Shown here in pieces: positions 1 through 9,217 of a DNA stretch of 64,000 bases (within the stretch, counting starts at the first letter, position 1; every line of letters begins with the position of its first letter). Made by a program: the position numbers and the translations under genes. Source of the DNA: Chitinophagales bacterium. GTDB taxonomy: Bacteria; Bacteroidota; Bacteroidia; Chitinophagales; Chitinophagaceae. The notes under the pieces were generated by a model. The model was not told where the DNA came from. It searched no databases and was given only the letters and a program-made list of their open reading frames with translations. The stretch spans positions 94,078 through 158,077 of the forward strand of contig JAFLBM010000012.1 of the NCBI GenBank assembly GCA_017303455.1, written 5' to 3'.

Positions 1-22
1 TAACTACAATATTCTTTTTCAT
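1..22 (-). CDS. leuB: Probable 3-isopropylmalate dehydrogenase, N-terminal fragment
   Basis: Only the start of a minus-strand gene is in the window. It reads ATG then Lys-Lys-Asn-Ile-Val-Val, which fits the usual start of LeuB just before its nucleotide-binding strand. It lies 13 bp downstream of leuD in the order leuA-leuC-leuD, where leuB is the expected next gene. The identity is inferred from context and seven residues only. Confidence 0.55.
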
Positions 23-35
23 GATAGGGTTTTAT

Positions 36-689
36 TTATACTCGTTGTTTTTCAAATGTTTCAATGGCTGCTTTATTACTCAGTAGAAAATCAATATCAT
101 CATAGCCATTCAGCAGGCAGGTCTTTTTATAAGAGTTGATGTCAAAATGCTCCTGCTCGCCGGTAGAATTGATCCTGATCGTTTGCTGTTCCAGGTCCAC
201 CGTCAGTTCGGTATTGTTATCCTGCAAAAAAATGCGTTGCAGAAATTCATCACTCACCTGTACCGGCAGCACACCATTGTTCAATGCATTGTTGCGGAAG
301 ATATCGGCAAAAAAACTGGAGACCACCACCCGGAATCCATAATCCAGTATGGCCCAGGCGGCATGTTCCCGGGAAGAACCACAACCGAAATTTTTTCCCG
401 CCACTAATATCTCGCCGTCAAATTGTGACATATTCAAGGGGAAATCTGCCCTGGTCTTTGATTCATCGTCATTATAATAGCGCCAGTCACGAAATAAATT
501 TTTTCCAAAACCTTCCCGTGTCGTTGCTTTTAAAAATCGGGCAGGAATGATCTGGTCCGTATCTATGTTTTCGATATTGACCGGAACGAACCTGGATACG
601 AAGCCCCCCTGCCCCCCAAAAGGGGGTTCTTGTACCTGAGAGTTTGAAGATTCTCTCTCTCCATTTTTATTTAAGTTTTTATCTGACAT
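36..689 (-). CDS. leuD: 3-isopropylmalate dehydratase small subunit
   Basis: LeuD pairs with LeuC to isomerise 2-isopropylmalate to 3-isopropylmalate in cytosolic leucine synthesis. The swivel domain is clear: the [14 protein letters not shown] segment near residues 38-51 and [12 protein letters not shown] near residue 100 (substrate-binding loop). The protein is 217 aa, about 15-20 longer than usual. The excess is an N-terminal tail in which residues 21-30 ([10 protein letters not shown]) are translated from a G/C hairpin repeat. The native start may once have lain nearer VSRFVPV, but no ATG is seen there. It lies 15 bp after leuC in the same operon. Confidence 0.95.
   Translation of the reverse strand: MSDKNLNKNGERESSNSQVQEPPFGGQGGFVSRFVPVNIENIDTDQIIPARFLKATTREGFGKNLFRDWRYYNDDESKTRADFPLNMSQFDGEILVAGKNFGCGSSREHAAWAILDYGFRVVVSSFFADIFRNNALNNGVLPVQVSDEFLQRIFLQDNNTELTVDLEQQTIRINSTGEQEHFDINSYKKTCLLNGYDDIDFLLSNKAAIETFEKQRV
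601..631. repeat. G/C hairpin repeat inside leuD
   Basis: A C-run, spacer, C-run, AAAA, G-run hairpin lies in the 5' end of leuD and is translated as residues 21-30. It is a degenerate relative of the element at the leuC 5' end (2122-2152). It is in frame and carries no stop. Confidence 0.75.
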
Positions 690-704
690 AGTTATTTTTA
701 AAAT

Positions 705-2183
705 TTAGGAATCTAAAGCTCCTCCTGCGGAGGGGTTGGGGAGGCTTCTTGGATCTGTTACCACACCGGTAACAGCCGCCGCAGCCGCCGTTAACGGACT
801 TGCTAATAATGTTCTTGCGCCGGCTCCCTGTCTTCCTTCAAAATTCCGGTTGGAAGTGGAGATGCAGTATTTACCAGCGGGTATCTTGTCTTCGTTCATA
901 CCCAGGCAGGCGGAGCAACCGGGTTGCCGCAACTGGAAACCGGCTTCTTCAAAAATTTTATCAATGCCTTCCTGTATGGCTTGAGCTTCCACTTGTTTGC
1001 TGCCCGGAACGATCCATACTTCCACACCATCTGCTTTCTTTTTTCCTTTGACAAAAGATGCAACCATCCGCAGGTCCTCAATTCTTGAATTGGTACAACT
1101 GCCGATAAAAACATAATCGATCTTCTGTCCTTTGATAGCCGCACCCTGTTCAAGTCCCATATATGCTAATGACTTGGCAAGACCTGACCGGTCGGTATCA
1201 TTGATCGTTTCAGTAGTGGGAATGGTTTCACTCACCCCGATACCCATACCGGGATTGGTACCATAAGTGATCATCGGTTCAATGGCTGCTGCGTTGATAA
1301 AAACTTCCTCGTCAAACTGAGCATCCGCATCAGAGAATAATTGTTTCCACTCCGCTACTTTTTTATCCCATTCAGCACCCTGTGGAGCAAATTTTCTTCC
1401 TTTGATATAAGCAAAGGTTGTTTCATCGGGTGCGATCATACCACATCTTGCTCCCATTTCAATACTCATATTGCAGATGGTCATTCTTGCTTCCATGCTC
1501 AGGGAGCGAATCGCAGAACCGGCAAATTCTACTGCATAACCGGTGGCACCACTGGCAGAAATTTTAGAAAGGATATAGAGCACAATATCTTTTGATACCA
1601 CCCCTTTATTCAATACTCCATCCACGTTGATGCGCATCAGCTTGGGTTTGCTTTGCAATAAACATTGTGATGCAAACACCATTTCCACTTCACTGGTGCC
1701 GATGCCAAAAGCAATAGAACCAAAAGCACCATGCGTCGAGGTATGACTGTCACCGCATACGATCGTCATCCCCGGTTGAGTAATGCCTAACTCCGGCCCT
1801 ATCACATGCACAATGCCCTGGAACGGGTGTCCCAGGCCATATAATTCAATACCATGTTCGGCACAGTTCTTTATCAAAGCTTCTACCTGTAACCTGGATA
1901 GTTCTTCTTTGATGGGTAAATGCTGGTTTAGCGTGGGCACATTATGATCGGCAGTGGCCACCACCTGTTGCGGACGGAATACTTTGATCCCTCTTTTATT
2001 CAAACCGGTAAACGCCTGGGGGCTGGTCACTTCATGAATAAAGTGCTTATCAATATATAATACCGAAGGGCCGTCATCAATCGTTTTGACAACATGCTTC
2101 TCCCAGATCTTTTCAAATAAAGTAGCCCCCCCGGCCCCCCGCAAGGGGGAATCAGCAGAAGCAGTATGGATATGATCAGTCAT
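705..2183 (-). CDS. leuC: 3-isopropylmalate dehydratase large subunit
   Basis: LeuC is the 4Fe-4S catalytic subunit of isopropylmalate isomerase, partner of LeuD. Cluster ligands are visible as Cys363 (GSCTNSR) and Cys423/Cys426 (CSACLGMN). The [11 protein letters not shown] segment is also typical. The 492 aa length exceeds the usual 465-470 because both ends carry repeat-derived peptide: residues 11-22 ([12 protein letters not shown]), and the last 14 residues after VVTDP, which read [10 protein letters not shown]. The core looks intact. It lies 16 bp after leuA, so co-transcription is likely. Confidence 0.96.
   Translation of the reverse strand: MTDHIHTASADSPLRGAGGATLFEKIWEKHVVKTIDDGPSVLYIDKHFIHEVTSPQAFTGLNKRGIKVFRPQQVVATADHNVPTLNQHLPIKEELSRLQVEALIKNCAEHGIELYGLGHPFQGIVHVIGPELGITQPGMTIVCGDSHTSTHGAFGSIAFGIGTSEVEMVFASQCLLQSKPKLMRINVDGVLNKGVVSKDIVLYILSKISASGATGYAVEFAGSAIRSLSMEARMTICNMSIEMGARCGMIAPDETTFAYIKGRKFAPQGAEWDKKVAEWKQLFSDADAQFDEEVFINAAAIEPMITYGTNPGMGIGVSETIPTTETINDTDRSGLAKSLAYMGLEQGAAIKGQKIDYVFIGSCTNSRIEDLRMVASFVKGKKKADGVEVWIVPGSKQVEAQAIQEGIDKIFEEAGFQLRQPGCSACLGMNEDKIPAGKYCISTSNRNFEGRQGAGARTLLASPLTAAAAAVTGVVTDPRSLPNPSAGGALDS
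716..750. repeat. Hairpin repeat encoding the LeuC C-terminal tail
   Basis: On the minus strand it reads CCTCCCCAACCCCTCCGCAG followed by GAGG. It is an uninterrupted copy of the element found split at 18674-18718. It replaces the normal end of LeuC with the peptide [10 protein letters not shown] and ends a few codons before the stop. Confidence 0.85.
2122..2152. repeat. Hairpin repeat encoding part of the LeuC N-terminus
   Basis: The minus strand reads CCCCCTTGCGGGGGG then CCGGGGGGGCT. It is translated in frame as [10 protein letters not shown]. The inverted C and G runs flank TTGC. Confidence 0.85.
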
Positions 2184-2199
2184 TATATTTTATAAAGCA

Positions 2200-3408
2200 T
2201 TAAGCAGGGTTAGATAATTCTTTTTGTGCGGAGGACAGCAAAGTCACCCCTGCGGAGGGATTTAGTGAGGCCGTCAATTTTTTGAGGTCCGAATCGTCCA
2301 CTTCTTTTTTGGAATCGGCCAGTTTCAGGAAACTTTCATACAACTCATCCACCTGGTTGCGGTCGAAACTATAACCCAAATTTTTAAAACGATAGGCCAG
2401 TGCACTTCTTCCGCTTCTTGCTGTTAACACGATCTTTGATGTATCAGCACCCACTTCTTCCGGTGCAATGATCTCGTAAGTTGTTGCCTCTTTCAAAAAA
2501 CCGTCCTGGTGAATACCGGAGGAATGCGAGAAGGCATTATCACCCACCACGGCTTTATTCGGTTGCACCACCATCCGCATCGTATCGGATACAAGGCGGC
2601 TCATCGGTAATAATTTCTTTGGATCAATATTGGTGTAGAGATTCAGCTCAGGATGTTTACGGATGGTCATCACCACTTCTTCCAAAGAAGTATTACCCGC
2701 TCTTTCACCAATACCATTAATAGTACATTCGATCTGCCGGGCACCGGCAATAGCACCGGCGATGGAATTGGCCGTAGCTAATCCCAGGTCATTATGACAA
2801 TGACAGGAAAGAATGGCTTTATCAATATTGGGAACATGATTCATTAAATAGGTCATCTTCTCGGCATACTGGTGCGGCAAACAAAAACCGGTGGTATCCG
2901 GGATATTCACCACGGTAGCCCCGGCTTTGATCACCGCTTCGGTAAGTCTCGCCAAGAACTCCAGGTCGGCACGGCCGGCATCTTCGGCATAGAACTCCAC
3001 ATCATCCACGTAATTCCGGGCCAGCTTCACGGCAGCAATGGCTCTTTCTAAAATTTCTTCCCGTGTAGAATTGAATTTGTATTTGATATGATTATCGGAA
3101 GAACCGATACCGGTATGTATCCGGGGCCGCACCGCAGGCTTTAATGCCTCGGCTGCCACTTCAATATCTTTTTGTACGGCCCGGGTCAGCCCGCACACCG
3201 TAGCATTCTTGATGATTTTGGCGATCTCGTTCACCGATTCAAAATCGCCGGGCGAAGAGATCGGGAAACCGGCTTCAATGATATCAACACCGAGCTCCTG
3301 CAGTTTCAGCGCCAGTCCCAGTTTTTCCCTGGTGTTCAATTTGCAACCGGGCACCTGTTCGCCATCGCGGAGGGTGGTATCAAAAATGTGGACTTTTCCG
3401 TCTGCCAT
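2200..3408 (-). CDS. leuA: 2-isopropylmalate synthase, short form
   Basis: LeuA condenses acetyl-CoA with 2-oxoisovalerate, the committed step of leucine synthesis. The HMGL-like TIM barrel is complete, with [10 protein letters not shown] at the start, the metal-binding [15 protein letters not shown] segment near residue 205 and NGIGERAGN after it. I start at MADGKVHIF (3408); the frame stays open 21 codons upstream but those residues look non-native. The 402 aa length means the C-terminal allosteric leucine-binding domain of ~520 aa LeuA proteins is absent, as is common in Bacteroidota. The C-terminus carries a repeat-derived stretch ([10 protein letters not shown]). Confidence 0.95.
   Translation of the reverse strand: MADGKVHIFDTTLRDGEQVPGCKLNTREKLGLALKLQELGVDIIEAGFPISSPGDFESVNEIAKIIKNATVCGLTRAVQKDIEVAAEALKPAVRPRIHTGIGSSDNHIKYKFNSTREEILERAIAAVKLARNYVDDVEFYAEDAGRADLEFLARLTEAVIKAGATVVNIPDTTGFCLPHQYAEKMTYLMNHVPNIDKAILSCHCHNDLGLATANSIAGAIAGARQIECTINGIGERAGNTSLEEVVMTIRKHPELNLYTNIDPKKLLPMSRLVSDTMRMVVQPNKAVVGDNAFSHSSGIHQDGFLKEATTYEIIAPEEVGADTSKIVLTARSGRSALAYRFKNLGYSFDRNQVDELYESFLKLADSKKEVDDSDLKKLTASLNPSAGVTLLSSAQKELSNPA
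2239..2273. repeat. Degenerate hairpin repeat in the leuA 3' end
   Basis: On the minus strand it reads CCTCACTAAATCCCTCCGCA then GGGGT. This is a decayed form of the leuC tail element, translated as SLNPSAGVT compared with [10 protein letters not shown]. The third base changes suggest it is older than the leuC copy. Confidence 0.7.
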
Positions 3409-3540
3409 AATTAATTGATATATTGGTTGTGAGATAAAAATGCAGGGGGACTTACTTTTGTAATGGTTCAATAAAAAACCTGCCCGTCTAAATTACCGGC
3501 AATAAAGGGGCAGGAGAAATCAAAATAGGGGAGGATTTAC

Positions 3541-3557
3541 AGCCCGCAAGGGGGCTT
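3541..3557. repeat. Short hairpin upstream of leuA
   Basis: AGCCC-GCAAG-GGGGCTT lies in the divergent gap between leuA and the 3609 gene. It is a minimal member of the G/C hairpin family seen in the leu genes. No leader peptide or T-box-like structure was recognised in this gap. Confidence 0.5.
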
Positions 3558-3608
3558 AAATTCGCTGAAACCCTTTACTGGTAAGGATTTTAAATTTTTG
3601 GAATTACG

Positions 3609-5153
3609 ATGGCCAACCGTTCAACTGATGCCTTGTTTCAACTGGTAAAATCGCTGGAAAAGAGTGAAAAACGCAATTTCAAGCTCTTTGTCAAGCGAAA
3701 CTCCGCTGCGGATGACCTGAAGACCATCCAGCTCTTTGATGCGCTGGATAAAATGACGGAGTATGACGAGAAGCAATTGCTGAAAAAAGCCAGCGGTATC
3801 AAGAAGCAGCAACTCTCCAACAGCAAGGCCCATTTATACAAACAGATACTCGCCAGCCTGCGGCTGATCCGTGAAGAAAACAATATTGACATCCAGTTGC
3901 ACGAGCAGATGGACCATGCCCGTATCTTATTCAATAAAGGGCTCTACCTGCAAACCCTGAAGGTACTGGAGAAATTAAAAGAAACAGCCAAAGCATATCA
4001 CCAGCTTACTTACCTGCAACAAGCCCTGTTCTTCGAAAAAAAGATCGAGGCCTTATATATTACCCGCAGTATGCAGAACCGGGCTGATCAGCTAACAGCA
4101 GAATCCAATGCGGTAAATAAACAGCTGTCCGTCGTGAACCAGTTATCGAATCTTTCCCTGCAACTCTACAGTTGGTATATTCAGAATGGCCATGCCCGCA
4201 ATGAAAAAGACGTAAAAGAAGTACAGCAATTCTTTGATAAACATTTACCCGCTGAAACAGGGCATTTGAAAGGCTTCTATGAAAAAATGTATCTCTACCA
4301 GAGCTATTGCTGGTCGGCTTTTATCCGCCAGGATTTTTTACAGTACTACCGCTATTCGCAAAAATGGGTGAACCTCTTTGAAGAGCATCCCGGTATGCTG
4401 CAAACAGAAACGGCGATCTATATCAAAGGCATGCACAATTTAATGAGTGCTTACTTTGACCTGCTCAATCACAAGAAACTGGCTGAAGCTATTAAACAGT
4501 TTGAACGTTTTGCCGGAAGTAAGATCGTAGCGCAGAATGAGAATAACCTGATACTGGCCTATCAATATTTATATACTGCCCGAATCAACCTGTATTTTTT
4601 ACAGGGCACTTTTACCAAAGGGTTACGATTAGTTCCTTTCCTGGAAGAAATGCTGAAAGAGTATGGCCCTTATTTGGATACACACCGGGTCCTGGTCTTC
4701 TATTATAAAATTGCGAGTTTATATTTCGGCAGTGGGGATAATGAAAAAGCGATTGATTACCTCAACCGCATCATCAACCAGAAAGGTGACCTGCGGACCG
4801 ACCTGCAATGCTATGCCCGTTTATTGCATTTGATCGCACATTATGAACTTGGCAATTTTGACCTGCTCGAATACCTGATCAAATCGGTGTACCGCTACAT
4901 GGCACGGATGGAAAACCTGAGCAAGGTGGAAGACGAAATGTTTGACTTCCTGCGCCGTTCCTTCCATGTGGGTGCCCATGCATTGAAACCCGAGTTTGAA
5001 AAACTATTGACAAAATTAAAAAAGTATGAAGGCAACCCGCTGGAGAGCCGTGCCTTTGTGTACCTCGATGTCATCTCCTGGCTCGAAAGCAAGATCAGCG
5101 GGGTGAATGTGCAGGATGTGATCAGGGAGAAGTTTTTGAAGGGAAGCAGGTAA
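3609..5153 (+). CDS. Conserved Bacteroidota hypothetical protein, TPR-like all-helical
   Basis: A 514 aa soluble protein with no signal peptide or membrane segment. It is predicted almost entirely helical. The N-terminal 60 residues are basic (KSLEKSEKRNFKLFVKRNS). The rest has loosely repeated helical pairs such as ARILFNKGLYLQTLKVLEKL and ASLYFGSGDNEKAIDYLNRI, which look like divergent tetratricopeptide units and suggest a scaffold role. Related uncharacterised proteins are common in Chitinophagaceae. It is divergent from leuA with a 200 bp gap. Function unknown. Confidence 0.85.
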   Translation: MANRSTDALFQLVKSLEKSEKRNFKLFVKRNSAADDLKTIQLFDALDKMTEYDEKQLLKKASGIKKQQLSNSKAHLYKQILASLRLIREENNIDIQLHEQMDHARILFNKGLYLQTLKVLEKLKETAKAYHQLTYLQQALFFEKKIEALYITRSMQNRADQLTAESNAVNKQLSVVNQLSNLSLQLYSWYIQNGHARNEKDVKEVQQFFDKHLPAETGHLKGFYEKMYLYQSYCWSAFIRQDFLQYYRYSQKWVNLFEEHPGMLQTETAIYIKGMHNLMSAYFDLLNHKKLAEAIKQFERFAGSKIVAQNENNLILAYQYLYTARINLYFLQGTFTKGLRLVPFLEEMLKEYGPYLDTHRVLVFYYKIASLYFGSGDNEKAIDYLNRIINQKGDLRTDLQCYARLLHLIAHYELGNFDLLEYLIKSVYRYMARMENLSKVEDEMFDFLRRSFHVGAHALKPEFEKLLTKLKKYEGNPLESRAFVYLDVISWLESKISGVNVQDVIREKFLKGSR

Positions 5154-5326
5154 CGGTTAGTGATTTGGAGCTGGTAGTTTGTAATTGGGTTGCTCCCTTA
5201 ACCAGGGTAATCCTTTTTTTCTTCAATGTGATTTCGTGAATCACCCCCGCATACTTATAAAATACCCATCATATGGTATTGCACAGCCCCGGCGGGATAT
5301 TATTTTTAATGTAAACTTGTAGTACT

Positions 5327-6466
5327 ATGCTTCATTCAATAAAGAAAACAGCCTTTATAATGGCAACCTGTTGCTCTGTATCCATTGCGGTGGCCCAAAC
5401 CACGGCTACGGAATGGTACAATGAAGGCCAGGCACTTTTTGAAAATAAAGAATACAAAGAAGCTGTCCTCGCTTTTGATAAGGCCGCCGGTTTAAATGCC
5501 CAATACGATGCAGCTTTTTACAAAGCCGGTTGGTGCTACAATGATTTAGAGCAGTATGATAAAGCAGTGGACCGCCTGCAAAAAGCGGTGGCCATCAATA
5601 AAAATCATGCAGAGGCCTGGCAGGAACTGGGCTATGCCTATAAAAAGCTGGCTAAATACACCGAAGCATTAAGCAGCCTGGACAAAGCTATTGCTATCCG
5701 GCCTTCTTATGCGTTGGCCTACCGGCAAAAAGGAGATATATATCAAAACATAAAGAGCTATCCCGAAGCGATTGATGCATATAAAAAATGCGTGGAGAAG
5801 GATGCGAAGAATGAGCTGGCCTGCTATAACCTCGGGTATATTTATAACGCCACCGAAGATTTTACCAATGCCTTGTACTGGCTCGGCAAGGCAGTGAAAC
5901 TCCAGGAAAAAACGTCTACCTACAACGAGATCGGCTTTGCCTATTACAAGCAAAAAATGAACGACTCGGCTATTGCTGCTTACCGGAATGCGTTGCGGAT
6001 TACTCCGGAAAACGGAACGGCCTACAAAGGTATCGGTGATGTGTACCGCAGGAACTATAGCCCCGCCCGGGTGGACGATGCTATTGAAAGTTATAAAAAA
6101 GCCATCCAGTATAACCCTAAAAGTTCCGGTTCTTATTTTGGATTGGGCTGGTGTTATAACGAAAAAAGCCAGTACAGTGAAGCCATTCCGCTGCTGACCA
6201 AATCGCTGGAACTGGATAATAAGTTAACTGCTGCTTACACCGAGTTGGGCTATGCACAATACATGACCGGCAAAAACTCAGATGCCCTGGCCACGTTCAG
6301 GAAAGGGATTAACCTTGATAATAAGAATGCCCTGTGCCGGTATTACAGCGGGCTGGTCTATGTTCACCTGAAGGATAAGGTCAATGCTACCAGTATGTAT
6401 GATGAACTTAAACCAATTGACAGTAAACTGGCGGAAAAACTGCTGGTTAAGATCAATGCACTGTAG
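5327..6466 (+). CDS. Exported tetratricopeptide repeat protein
   Basis: A 379 aa protein with a Sec signal peptide (residues 1-23, ending SIAVAQ) followed by about nine or ten 34-residue TPR units with the usual W/Y-A-x-x-G-Y-A-P patterns, e.g. AWQELGYAYKKLAKYTEALS and AYRQKGDIYQNIKSYPEAID. It probably acts as a periplasmic protein-interaction scaffold. No enzymatic domain is seen. A TAAACTTG hexamer-like box just upstream (5312-5319) resembles a Bacteroidota -7 element, but no good -33 box was found. Confidence 0.88.
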   Translation: MLHSIKKTAFIMATCCSVSIAVAQTTATEWYNEGQALFENKEYKEAVLAFDKAAGLNAQYDAAFYKAGWCYNDLEQYDKAVDRLQKAVAINKNHAEAWQELGYAYKKLAKYTEALSSLDKAIAIRPSYALAYRQKGDIYQNIKSYPEAIDAYKKCVEKDAKNELACYNLGYIYNATEDFTNALYWLGKAVKLQEKTSTYNEIGFAYYKQKMNDSAIAAYRNALRITPENGTAYKGIGDVYRRNYSPARVDDAIESYKKAIQYNPKSSGSYFGLGWCYNEKSQYSEAIPLLTKSLELDNKLTAAYTELGYAQYMTGKNSDALATFRKGINLDNKNALCRYYSGLVYVHLKDKVNATSMYDELKPIDSKLAEKLLVKINAL

Positions 6467-6531
6467 GGGAAGTCATTAGTCAATAGTCATTAGCCGGGAG
6501 TTGGGTTGTTGAAATCCTAATTTGTAAGCTG

Positions 6532-6551
6532 CCTGCCATGCCTTCGGCAGG
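6532..6551. repeat. CCTGCC/GGCAGG hairpin in the 6.47-6.76 kb gap
   Basis: CCTGCC-ATGCCTTC-GGCAGG is the minimal form of a hairpin family also present at 28995-29032 and 40198-40237. The rest of the 296 bp gap (6467-6762) holds a short tandem phrase (GTCATTAGTCAATAGTCATTAG-like, 6473-6494) and no gene. Confidence 0.75.
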
Positions 6552-6762
6552 TAAACCGGAAGACGGGATGGGTTTATACTGCCAATAGCTATTACTGTCA
6601 TACCTGGGTCACAACTTCCCGAATTTACTTATCAGCATCAGCTATCAAAAAAATGTTAACGCAATTCAGCAGGCAGATACTGCAATTCATCCGCTTGCTG
6701 ATTTTTTTTCAGGGTTGGTCATCGTTGTTTTGAGGCATCAAAAAAACCTGAAAAAAATTGTT

Positions 6763-7563
6763 ATGCAAAAAACCTTATTCAACCCACTGCGCATTGCAAC
6801 GATAGCTTTGTTTGGCCTCGTTGCCTTTTCTTCCTGCCAGAAAGAAAGCACTACCGGCAACCCGCCACCACCGGCTGCCACGAAGATCAAAGAATTCAAG
6901 AATGGTGATGAGTTCATCCGCTTTACTTATAATGCCGATGGCAGCATCCAGAAAGCAACGGTAAAAAGTGAACTGAACACCAACAATGCCATCGTTGACT
7001 TTACCGTAAGCTATGATGCACAAAAAAGGATCAGTGAAGTAAACAGTACCTCCGGGGAGAAGATCGTTCCGGTGTATGAGAACAATGTAATGAAACGGGC
7101 CGATGTATTCGACGGACCGGTGCGGACCAGCTATACCAATTATACCTGGGAAGCAGGTTTGCTGAAACGTGTTACCATTTACCTGAACCAGGGTGCCGAC
7201 TTTGAGCCCTTGCTGGAATTTGATTTTACTAACAATGCTGCCGGTAACCCGGTCAAGACCATTGTGATGATGAACAATGGTGTGCCCAATACGCTGAACC
7301 GTGCCGGGCATGTGGATGTGCAGTTTGATACCAAACCCAATCCTTTGTATGAGCACCGTAATTTCCTGGCCCTGCTCTGGCAGCCAGCGGCAAAGAACAA
7401 CCCGGTGAAAGAAGAACATTTTGCCGCCAACTTCACCCCGGAAGATGTATATAACTATGCCTATACCTATAAAGCCAATGGCTTACCCGAGAAGGCAAAC
7501 GTTACTATTACTTCTCCCGGCCAGCCGCAAACTACTTCGGCGTTGAATTTTGTGTACCAGTAA
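6763..7563 (+). CDS. Lipoprotein, YD/RHS-like strand repeats (DUF4595-like)
   Basis: The protein is 266 aa from the ATG at 6763. That start gives a clean signal peptide with lipobox FSSC (Cys25); the frame is open 16 codons further up but those residues would spoil the signal. The body has strand repeats of the type FIRFTYNADGSIQKATV and VSYDAQKRISEV, as in Bacteroidota DUF4595 and YD-repeat-like lipoproteins. It is probably anchored to the outer membrane. The substrate or partner is unknown. A rho-independent terminator follows 23 bp after the stop. Confidence 0.85.
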   Translation: MQKTLFNPLRIATIALFGLVAFSSCQKESTTGNPPPPAATKIKEFKNGDEFIRFTYNADGSIQKATVKSELNTNNAIVDFTVSYDAQKRISEVNSTSGEKIVPVYENNVMKRADVFDGPVRTSYTNYTWEAGLLKRVTIYLNQGADFEPLLEFDFTNNAAGNPVKTIVMMNNGVPNTLNRAGHVDVQFDTKPNPLYEHRNFLALLWQPAAKNNPVKEEHFAANFTPEDVYNYAYTYKANGLPEKANVTITSPGQPQTTSALNFVYQ

Positions 7564-7586
7564 ACAGTCCTTTTCTATACAGCAAG

Positions 7587-7612
7587 AGCCATCCCCGTAA
7601 GGATGGCTTTGT
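7587..7612. terminator. Terminator between convergent genes
   Basis: The stem AGCCATCC/GGATGGCT (7587-7594 and 7601-7608) with a six-base loop is followed by TTGTTATT. It lies between the lipoprotein (plus) and the VOC gene (minus), so it may serve both. Confidence 0.8.
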
Positions 7613-7962
7613 TATTCCACGAAATGCCAGCACACCCCGGCGATATCGATCATATTCACTTCTTTGCCATAGGGCTGTTGGGTAACGGCACCTATTTTGA
7701 TGCCATACTTCTCCGCCAGCCCTTTTTCCTGCAATTCGTTGCGGAAGGCTGCCACATCATCCACTTTCACACTCAGCATAAAGTTTTCGGCAAAAGCTTT
7801 CTCTTCGTAGTGCTGTAAAATAAAAGAACAACCATCTTTTTCAAGACCGGCATAGCCGCCACCCTCCCAGGTAATAGTGAAACCTATCTCAACAAACAAG
7901 GCTTTGGACTTTTCAAAATCCTGACCGGAAGGCACAAAGGGTTCGAGGGAAAGCATTTTCAT
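7612..7962 (-). CDS. VOC superfamily protein (glyoxalase/bleomycin resistance fold)
   Basis: A 116 aa single-module vicinal-oxygen-chelate protein. It reads PFVPSGQDFEKSKALFVEIG at the N-terminus (first beta-alpha unit), FILQHYEEKAF in the middle, and ends MIDIAGVCWHFVE, where a family metal ligand often lies. Cytosolic. The substrate cannot be assigned; relatives include thiol transferases, isomerases and binding proteins. It is a monocistronic minus-strand gene. Confidence 0.85.
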   Translation of the reverse strand: MKMLSLEPFVPSGQDFEKSKALFVEIGFTITWEGGGYAGLEKDGCSFILQHYEEKAFAENFMLSVKVDDVAAFRNELQEKGLAEKYGIKIGAVTQQPYGKEVNMIDIAGVCWHFVE

Positions 7963-8040
7963 ATTGCTGGTTTTAAAGGGCTGCTAAAGTTACGCAGAGA
8001 TAGCTGCGAGAGAGGGATTTTCTTAGGGATGTAGTTCTTA

Positions 8041-8583
8041 TTATAAAGCGGCTTTGGCCTTTTTATAACTAATTCTCCATGCCAGGAATGTTGTTGCTAA
8101 AATTGGAATCAGGAATAGGCTGAATTTTGAGTTGCTATTAGTTATTTGGTTATAAATTAAACTCAATAACCCGCCTGTCAATGCCCCCAAAAATGCCCAG
8201 CCAATATAACTTATTCTGCTTTTTTTATTTTCTGTTATTGATGAATTAAGTGTAGAATTTGGAACAGTCTGATTAGTCAGACAGGCTTGAAAATGATCTA
8301 TGAAGGTTTGCCAGACTTTTTCTTCTTCTTTCGTATTCATTTGCGCATCTGTATTAACACTAAAGTCAGCGGAAATAGTTCTGTCAGAAATTGACACAGA
8401 GATTTCCGATCCCCAATTCAAAGGATTAGTTTTCCAGGCGTCAAGCAGAGTCGAACTGTGGCGAAACATTAGGTGGTTATCTTTGTGTTCTATTAATGTA
8501 AAGTCGAACTGTCTAAAAAAGCCCATGATTTTTTCTGTCAGTTCGTTGGTATCAGGCACAACAAAATGGATTTCTTTTCTCAT
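8041..8583 (-). CDS. Hypothetical protein with two C-terminal membrane helices
   Basis: A 180 aa protein of unknown function. Residues 1-115 are polar and look like an alpha/beta cytosolic domain. Two hydrophobic segments follow, about 127-145 (ISYIGWAFLGALTGGLLSLI) and 155-172 (FSLFLIPILATTFLAWRI). The codons are clearly more A+T-rich than the neighbours, and the gene stands alone beside the transposase locus, so it may have been acquired horizontally. No known family was recognised. Confidence 0.75.
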   Translation of the reverse strand: MRKEIHFVVPDTNELTEKIMGFFRQFDFTLIEHKDNHLMFRHSSTLLDAWKTNPLNWGSEISVSISDRTISADFSVNTDAQMNTKEEEKVWQTFIDHFQACLTNQTVPNSTLNSSITENKKSRISYIGWAFLGALTGGLLSLIYNQITNSNSKFSLFLIPILATTFLAWRISYKKAKAAL

Positions 8584-8670
8584 TGGTTTACTTTTTAAGC
8601 GCTGTTTGTTAAATGCACTGAAAAATATTCATTTAAGTTATGAATTAAAAAAAGAAGGTTGAGTCTGGGC

Positions 8671-8702
8671 GCAAACCGCACCTCCGGAACGGAATGTTTT
8701 GT
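8671..8702. repeat. Decayed hairpin unit on the 3' side of the Y1 transposase
   Basis: The sequence GCAAACCGCACCTCCGGAAC then GGAATG aligns with the array motif CACAAACCGTTCCTACGGAA then CGGGGC (9309-9335). With the array at 9218-9843, array-type sequence therefore flanks the transposase gene on both sides. Confidence 0.55.
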
Positions 8703-8712
8703 TGGGGCGTCT

Positions 8713-9174
8713 TCATACAGGATCTTTAAAAATATATTGCTCTTCATAAGTGATTTCAAACTCAGTTAAAAACTGGCGGTACTCTTCCAAAAATGTTTTC
8801 TTCTGATGATGCGTTTCCTGGTTCTGTATGTACCTGATCACAGCAGGCAATTCTTTTTTGCTGTACGAAAAAGCACCAAACCCTTCCTGCCAGGCAAAAG
8901 CTGCCGGACAAAATTGCTTTTCTTTTATCCATTTACTGGTTTCCGTTTTTACATTTTGTACCAAGGCCGAAAGGGCCTGCACAGGCCTCAGTCCGATAAG
9001 AATATGGATATGATCCGGCATGCTGTTTACCTGTAATAACTTGTGGCCGTTATTTTGTATAATACCCGTGATGTATTTATGTAACTCTTCTTTCCAGGAA
9101 GAATGTATAAGGGCCGCCCGGTATTTGACAGCAAATACCAATTGAACGTGCAATTGTGTATAGGTGTTGGCCAT
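8713..9174 (-). CDS. IS200/REP-associated (RAYT-like) Y1 transposase
   Basis: A 153 aa Y1 HUH endonuclease. The HUH motif is PDHIHIL (His55, His57) and the likely nucleophile is Tyr115 in VIRYIQNQ. I start at MANTYTQ (9174), the conserved IS200 start; an upstream in-frame ATG at 9204 adds a non-native tail. The protein is the right length for a single-domain transposase, with no partner TnpB. The gene is bordered by hairpin units of the adjacent array rather than by unique IS200-type ends. That favours a REP-associated transposase acting on those hairpins, although an IS200 copy next to repeats cannot be excluded. Confidence 0.9.
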   Translation of the reverse strand: MANTYTQLHVQLVFAVKYRAALIHSSWKEELHKYITGIIQNNGHKLLQVNSMPDHIHILIGLRPVQALSALVQNVKTETSKWIKEKQFCPAAFAWQEGFGAFSYSKKELPAVIRYIQNQETHHQKKTFLEEYRQFLTEFEITYEEQYIFKDPV

Positions 9175-9217
9175 GCTGATGGGATAAGGTAAATAAATAT
9201 ACAAAAGATATTATTTC

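Noticed and set aside
36..689. Frameshift or sequencing error to explain the odd leu protein ends
   Set aside because: Each extra tail matches a known repeat class at the DNA level, remains in frame and ends cleanly at the gene boundary, so insertion explains it better.
3409..3608. Leucine attenuator or T-box upstream of leuA
   Set aside because: No leucine-rich leader frame, specifier-like stem or terminator/antiterminator pair is visible; only a short repeat hairpin at 3541-3557.
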